From Climacium dendroides (lineage: Eukaryota > Streptophyta > Bryopsida > Hypnales > Climaciaceae), in NCBI GenBank assembly GCA_950106755.1, contig OX467087.1:7072047-7136046 (forward strand): DNA of 64,000 nt, written 5' to 3'. Within the stretch, counting starts at the first letter, position 1. Every line of letters starts with the position of its first letter. The translations under genes were made by a program, and so were the position numbers. The notes beneath the pieces were generated by a model. That model saw nothing but the letters and a program-made list of their open reading frames with translations, was not told where the DNA came from and did not search any database. Of the stretch, positions 61,498 to 64,000 are shown in pieces.

Positions 61498-63910
61498 CTA
61501 CAGAATACGGTCTGATTGCGACGGTAGTCTTTTGAAGAAATTTATGGGCAGAGCAGGTAAAGGATCTCGAAACCGAGGGTGACGCAATATGTACACACCA
61601 AGCAGCACTGCCACCACTTGGAACGGTGTCACGTAAAGCACAATGGCCGTAATCAGACAGAATGCGATGAACACTCCAGTGGCCCTGTGCCAGACAAAGC
61701 CACAAGAAAACGGAATAGAATATCAATGAATAGAGTGAGGGATACCAAAACTCGTACTAACCTTGTTACCAACAGCAACCCACCAATTCCTAAATTTCAT
61801 TGACCTTCACTTAGAAAGTTGGCAGTAGTAAATCATGAGTTCACAGATGATCTTTGAATGGAGAATGAGGTAGTCTAATGTCCCTAAAATAGTGCTCTAC
61901 AATCTCACACATTAAAAATTACTCAACAAATTTGGATCATGAACCTCAACAGTGAGTTCCATTGAATGATCTCCCACTGAAAGCACACTGCTACATTGTG
62001 GTTAACAATATTGCAGAACCGCAAATAGTATCCTCTACCTTGGGATTCATCACGTAAAGGCATGGAAAGAATTTCACAAAATAGAATGACGTGCAATGAC
62101 AGTAGTACACGACGAGTTGCAGACAATTTGAAGGGAAGTCTCATACCTAGGATCACGCCAACTAAGAAGTGAATGGAGCCGTTCACCTACGCTAGCAATG
62201 TCACCAAGTGCATTCTGGAGACGACCAGCAACTCCCCTCAGCCTCTCGTATCTGTGCTTCAAGATCTGCAAACATCAATCAGAAAGTGGGTAAACAAAAC
62301 ATCGAAAATAACAAAAAAATGATCAGTGGAACCAGGGAGGATGAACCAGATTATCCAACGAGTGCCAAAACAGCTTGGGTGGAGGCAAAACCACTTTGTG
62401 AGAATTGAAGATGCTGGCTTAGCCTACGCCAAATGTATTGGAAAAAGGTGAAAAAGAATTTAGACCACCCCCTCCCCAAAAGTTGCATAGAGCTAAAAGA
62501 AAATCCCCCGCTTATGACCTGGTCTAAACTTTGGAATCCTCTAAGAGCACTCAAGTTCAGTACAAGCTATTCAAACTTGCGTCATCAAAGAATAAAATTA
62601 CAATTGCTGGGAGGAATTGCTGACCTCTGGTGCTCTGTTAGCTGGGACGACATTGAATTCCTCCTCCAGCTCATCCAAGTCGCCAATGTACTCCCCTTGA
62701 GAGAGTTTGGCATCCATGAAGGGAGGGGTGCGAGATCGAAAGCGGTAGTTCCAAGCCCCAATCAGAAACATATAGAGAAACACCGTCGGCAATAAAAGCT
62801 CCGGGTACCAAACAAGGATCAAGAAAAGGACGTGCACCAGCAGCGTGGTGACCGGACTCTTCCAACTACAGATGTCGGAGAACCAGTTCATCACAGCCAG
62901 GACACCACTCAGCACACCCTGTACAACAGCAACAAACATGCCAAATCAATTAAATTGAAGGTTCTGCATGAGAGAAGAAATGTGCTTAAAACGGCCGACA
63001 TCCCTCTGCACAACGCTACAGCTCCTTTCACTCGATCTCGCAGAAATGACCCATTCCACTCAATAGTCCCATTATTATTCTCAATAGCCAAACCTTTTCA
63101 CTAGTGTAATGCTTATGTTGTTACATTGTCAAGTACAACTTGAAACTACTATCTAAATCTATGCTATGTACCAGTGGTTGCATTACATAAAATAAATTGT
63201 GATAACTTGCTACCACTCTTCAGATGGACGTATTCTACTCATTCCAAAATCTCTCATAAACTCCCTACAAATATACACATCTCCAATATTACGGAAAACC
63301 AGAGATGAAAAAAGCAAGAATTTAAGCAGCAAATTACTCAAACTTTAACATTACGACCTTCTATGAATTAAACTTCCCAAATTATCTAGCACTCGTCACA
63401 CACTCCAAGTCAAAAAATGTAATGGGTGAAGAAGCGGGGATCCCATGTCAGGAGTAGAAGAGTAGGTCCATTAGCTAGAGTGCCCGGCGTACCATAATTC
63501 GGAAATAGTTGGCTTTGCTCCGTCGCATGCTCCATCGCTCCGACTCCGTGTCCAGCATGAACTGCACGATCTCCTGCCGCAAGGGCGGCTCCGCCTTCAT
63601 CAGACGCAAGGCCACGATGTTCATGGCGGCCACGCGAAGCGGCTCCGTCTGACGCGGGTCGATGGGGTAGAAGAAGTGCATGCGCGGCAGCTGCGGTTGC
63701 ACGTACGCGTGTATCAGGTTGGCCGTGGACGCGCAAGACAGCCGCACCGCCAGCTCGATCTCGCCCATCTTCTTCACGCCCTGCGGAGTCACTACCAGCA
63801 GCGGGTACGAGTTCGTGTACACGCGGTCGCTCTCCAGTGTCGACAGACGGATGCGCACTTTGCCCACAGGCAAGTCCTTCGCCTGGATGGGCGCCATGGG
63901 TTGCGTGTGA
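61498..63910 (-). CDS. Third MCTP gene, 3' part (exons 12-15), continues beyond the window
   Basis: Exons in gene order: 63493-63910 (418 bp), 62625-62918 (294), 62147-62265 (119), 61498-61684 (187). All four lengths, phases and GT-AG sites equal exons 12-15 of the twin genes. It encodes the end of C2D and the whole PRT_C region, including the two long hydrophobic segments, up to the stop at 61498-61500. By eye the protein differs at eight of about 300 residues, all conservative (for example Val to Ile in the REIVQFML segment, Met to Ile and Leu to Val in DIASVGE), while introns are strongly diverged, with many indels. That contrast indicates selection on the protein, so this is probably a functional paralogue. 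Exons 1-11 should lie to the right of 64,000. Confidence 0.92.
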
Positions 63911-64000
63911 CTGCGGCAACAAACAGCAGCAACAGCAGCAAATGGGTTAGAAGCAGCATTGTTCGCACAAACTCTGTGCATGCTACAAGTACTATCAGGG

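Overview
The window is nuclear DNA of a land plant. It is AT-rich, crowded with degenerate transposable elements, and holds one recognisable gene family: MCTP (multiple C2 domain and transmembrane region protein, the FTIP/QUIRKY family of ER-plasma membrane tethers at plasmodesmata). The gene has 14 GT-AG introns. Angiosperm MCTP genes are mostly reported as intronless, so a seedless plant (moss, fern, lycophyte or similar) is my preferred guess, but the sequence alone does not fix the species.

Layout. 1-12.9 kb is a graveyard of repeats: decayed transposon-like coding fragments, a 165-bp satellite in two blocks, a 54-bp tandem repeat split by a foldback MITE, a decayed coiled-coil ORF, a broken Ty3/gypsy pol with one probable 3' LTR (itself containing a 179-bp tandem repeat), and a purine-rich degenerate minisatellite. 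From 12,897 to 47,691 lies a huge inverted repeat: arms 12,897-27,825 and 32,762-47,691 (about 14.93 kb each) around a 4.94-kb spacer. Paired positions sum to 60,587 over nearly the whole arm, meaning no net indel. I found five base differences and one 1-bp indel, all in the outer 1.8 kb. Each arm carries one complete 15-exon, 995-residue MCTP gene; the two genes converge. From 47.7 to 57 kb come AT-rich sequence, MITEs and members of a TTAA-flanked terminal-inverted-repeat family. At 56.96-57.94 kb is a two-exon MCTP pseudogene, interrupted next to a CACTA-like element, and at 61.5-64 kb is the 3' part (exons 12-15) of a third, more diverged but apparently intact MCTP gene that runs off the window.

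Reading. The minus-strand genes (34-44 kb, the pseudogene, and 61-64 kb) look like an old tandem cluster, and the plus-strand gene at 16-26 kb looks like a very recent inverted copy. The outer breakpoint supports this: a tRNA-like SINE with A and B boxes is complete beside the right arm and cut at the boundary of the left arm. The inner breakpoint falls in what looks like Copia-type sequence. Two nearly identical convergent genes could give hairpin transcripts and homology-dependent silencing. The other candidate novelty is the family of 0.6-0.9 kb elements with CCCCTAAAG-type inverted termini flanked by TTAA. All identities were judged by eye; an assembly artefact for the palindrome cannot be excluded here.
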